From Campylobacterota bacterium (lineage in GTDB: Bacteria > Campylobacterota > Campylobacteria > Campylobacterales > JALSKU01): a stretch of DNA of 5,511 nt. The notes beneath the pieces were generated by a model. It saw only the letters and a program-made list of their open reading frames with translations. It had not been told where the DNA came from and ran no database searches. Location: assembly GCA_013153915.1 (NCBI GenBank), contig JAADDL010000083.1:1-5511 (forward strand), given 5' to 3'. Position numbers and translations under genes: made by a program. How positions within the stretch are numbered: position 1 is the first letter of the stretch; each line of letters begins with the position of its first letter. Below, piece after piece: positions 4,498 to 5,511 of the stretch.

Positions 4498-5358
4498 ATG
4501 CAAAAAATATTAATAGTATTGCTTTTTGCAATATTTTCTTATGCAGAAGAGCCGTCCGCTTTCGGAGCGGGCGACTTGGACTCTCCCAACCCTTATGGAC
4601 TTACCAGTAGCGAAAAAGTTATTTTAAAAAATAAAAAAAAGGTTAAAACTTTATCTGTCAATCTTGGATTTGTCAAGTCTGAGTTGGCTAGCATGCAAGA
4701 GAAGATTGACGGTATTAGAAGTGTCGTTGAATCTCAAAATAGTAAAATAGGCAAGATAAGTCAAGATATCAGCAAACTTAAAGAAGATGATGCAAACTTA
4801 ACAGAGCAGGTTAACACTCTAAAAGAAGATTTAAATCTTACTATGGAGACACAAAAAGAGAACTATCAAAAGATAAAAACTGTTTTAACTGAACTTAGCT
4901 CTCTTATAGACTCTATCAATTCCACATACGTTACTAAAGACGAGTTAAATAGAAGATTGTCTGTTATAGAGTTAAAATTGGGCATAAAAGGTGGTTCTAA
5001 AATTTCAAGTGGCAAAAGCGCTTTTGATATTGCCGTTAAATATTTTAGAAATAAAAATTATGCTAAAGCTGCCTATTACTTTAAAAATAGTATAAAAAAA
5101 AGGTATAGACCCGCTACAAGCAACTTTTATCTAGGTGAGATAAGCTATGCAAAAAAAGATTATCCATCTGCTATAGAATACTATAAAAAAAGTATCTCTC
5201 TATATAGTAAAACGGCTTCTTTTACTCCGACTCTACTATTTCATACTTATATGTCATTTAAAAAACTTGGTGATGAAAAGAATGCCGAGAAATTCAAAAA
5301 TATTCTTATCTCTAAATATCCAAATAGCAAAGAAGCTTCAAAAGCTAAGAAATTCTAA
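4498..5358 (+). CDS. cpoB: CpoB/YbgF-type periplasmic protein, coiled coil plus TPR domain
   Basis: Periplasmic partner of TolA. In E. coli, CpoB coordinates Tol-driven outer-membrane constriction with PBP1B-mediated septal synthesis; the same role here is inferred from architecture and position. It has 286 residues. Residues 1-16 are a signal peptide, probably cut after SYA. Residues 19-39 carry a distinctive PSAFGAGDL and NPYGLTSSEK stretch of no known function. About 50-160 is a long heptad-like coiled coil, longer than the trimerisation helix of E. coli CpoB. About 173-286 is a three-repeat TPR domain (AFDIAVKYFRNKNYAKAAYYF, FYLGEISYAKKDYPSAIEYY, and a last repeat ending SKYPNSKEASKAKKF, the family's usual end). 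Asn100 and Asn113 lie in strict D-X-N-X-T sequons. The ATG has no Shine-Dalgarno sequence, so coupling to pal or poor initiation is possible. A GC-rich hairpin lies at codons 19-26. Confidence 0.9.
   Translation: MQKILIVLLFAIFSYAEEPSAFGAGDLDSPNPYGLTSSEKVILKNKKKVKTLSVNLGFVKSELASMQEKIDGIRSVVESQNSKIGKISQDISKLKEDDANLTEQVNTLKEDLNLTMETQKENYQKIKTVLTELSSLIDSINSTYVTKDELNRRLSVIELKLGIKGGSKISSGKSAFDIAVKYFRNKNYAKAAYYFKNSIKKRYRPATSNFYLGEISYAKKDYPSAIEYYKKSISLYSKTASFTPTLLFHTYMSFKKLGDEKNAEKFKNILISKYPNSKEASKAKKF
4553..4573 (+). other. GC-rich hairpin inside the cpoB coding start
   Basis: Positions 4553-4560 pair with 4566-4573 around the loop TTCGG. There are eight pairs, of which six are G-C, one is A-T and one is G-U. 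This is the strongest short stem I noticed in an otherwise A/T-rich gene and lies directly behind the signal peptide codons (Pro19 to Asp26). It may be a by-product of the conserved PSAFGAGD codons, or an RNA element that slows ribosomes or sets stability. Confidence 0.4.
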
Positions 5359-5366
5359 ATCGCGAC

Positions 5367-5379
5367 AGCTTATAAAGCT
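5367..5379 (+). repeat. Small inverted repeat in the cpoB - slyD gap
   Basis: AGCTT and AAGCT flank a three-base ATA spacer, forming a perfect five-pair stem nine bases after the cpoB stop. No T-run follows, so it is not a convincing terminator. A stem this short may be chance. Confidence 0.25.
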
Positions 5380-5399
5380 ACGATAAAACATAATTTGGT

Positions 5400-5405
5400 T
5401 ACAAT
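5400..5405 (+). promoter_or_regulatory. Candidate -10 element upstream of the slyD-type gene
   Basis: TACAAT lies about 30 bases before the start codon, preceded by a T/G-rich TTTGG. No acceptable -35 is seen at 16-18 bases. The 76-base gap before this gene makes a separate promoter plausible. TGGTTA occurs twice (5396-5401, overlapping this element, and 5408-5413), 12 bases apart, and could be chance. Confidence 0.3.
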
Positions 5406-5424
5406 CATGGTTAAATTATTTTAT

Positions 5425-5430
5425 AGGAGA
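5425..5430 (+). promoter_or_regulatory. Shine-Dalgarno sequence of the slyD-type gene
   Basis: AGGAGA ends four bases before the ATG at 5435 and supports that start, giving the N-terminus MSNHDNKVVSIEYEL. Confidence 0.7.
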
Positions 5431-5434
5431 AGTT

Positions 5435-5511
5435 ATGTCAAATCATGACAATAAAGTGGTGTCCATAGAGTATGAATTGAAAGATTCTAAAACAGGTGAA
5501 GTTCTAGATAG
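5435..5511 (+). CDS. slyD: SlyD-like FKBP-type peptidyl-prolyl cis-trans isomerase, N-terminal 25 codons (cut by window end)
   Basis: Only the first 25 complete codons are present. The N-terminus (KVVSIEYELKDSKTGEVLD from residue 7) matches the first strand and turn of SlyD-type FKBPs, where a VxxxYxLxDxxGEVLD pattern precedes the FKBP active-site region. Such proteins catalyse prolyl isomerisation and act as folding chaperones, often with metal binding through a His-rich tail. The active site, the insert-in-flap domain and any tail lie outside the window. No signal peptide is seen, so the protein is probably cytoplasmic. The position after pal and cpoB agrees with slyD in the same place in Campylobacter (Cj0115). 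The start is set by a strong Shine-Dalgarno sequence. The family call is good; the exact member is inferred from context. Confidence 0.75.
   Translation, partial: MSNHDNKVVSIEYELKDSKTGEVLD

Noticed and set aside
2034..5101. Runs of eight A in tolA (2034-2041, 2261-2268) and cpoB (4633-4640, 5094-5101) as phase-variation switches
   Set aside because: Such runs are expected from Lys codons in A/T-rich DNA. All frames are intact, and phase-variable loci in this phylum typically use longer or G/C runs. Transcriptional slippage cannot be excluded, but nothing here points to it.
4483..5387. Similar strings after pal (GCTTACGATAAA, 4483-4494) and after cpoB (GCTACGATAAA, 5377-5387) as a shared regulatory element
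   Set aside because: They are short, A/T-rich, differ by one base in length and sit in different contexts relative to the next start codon; chance is sufficient.
5359..5434. Intrinsic terminator after cpoB
   Set aside because: The only stem is five pairs (5367-5379), with no following T-run.

Overview
The window is a conventional chromosomal segment of an AT-rich Campylobacterota (former Epsilonproteobacteria) genome. All genes are on the + strand, in the order atpD (3' end) - atpC - tolQ - tolR - tolA - tolB - pal - cpoB/ybgF - slyD-type FKBP (5' end). I know this order, with the Tol-Pal genes directly behind the ATP synthase genes, from Campylobacter (C. jejuni Cj0107 to Cj0115), and a related order from Helicobacter. 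The Pal signature (EGNCDEWGS...EYN) and the AFGAGDL...NPYGLTSSEK stretch of CpoB also look campylobacterotal. I cannot fix the genus.

Layout. Positions 1-838 hold the end of the F1 ATP synthase genes (beta and epsilon subunits), with a perfect A/T-flanked hairpin over the atpD stop codon. Positions 842-3889 hold tolQ, tolR, tolA and tolB, so tightly packed (gaps of 2-10 bases) that they must be transcribed together. No promoter separates them from atpC, so they are probably read from the atp operon. A 51-base gap before pal (3890-3940) contains a good extended -10 promoter candidate. pal and cpoB follow, with 14 bases between them. A 76-base gap then leads to an FKBP-type peptidyl-prolyl isomerase gene cut by the window end. 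No stretch longer than 300 bases is without a gene. I see no tRNA, rRNA, CRISPR, mobile element or attachment site.

How the genes work together. AtpD and AtpC belong to the catalytic F1 part of the proton-driven ATP synthase. TolQ-TolR form an inner-membrane proton channel that energises TolA. TolA reaches across the periplasm to TolB and to the lipoprotein Pal, which ties the outer membrane to peptidoglycan, mainly at the division site. CpoB is the periplasmic TolA partner that links envelope constriction to septal wall synthesis in E. coli. Both systems therefore draw on the proton motive force.

Nothing here amounts to an undescribed system. The points worth a second look are smaller: the hairpin between atpD and atpC; a GC-rich hairpin in the cpoB coding start; a divergent TolA (Tyr at the expected His of the transmembrane motif, and a very lysine-rich linker with an internal repeat); strict bacterial N-glycosylation sequons in TolA, TolB and CpoB; non-standard cysteines in TolB and Pal; and a split between genes with strong and with absent Shine-Dalgarno sequences.
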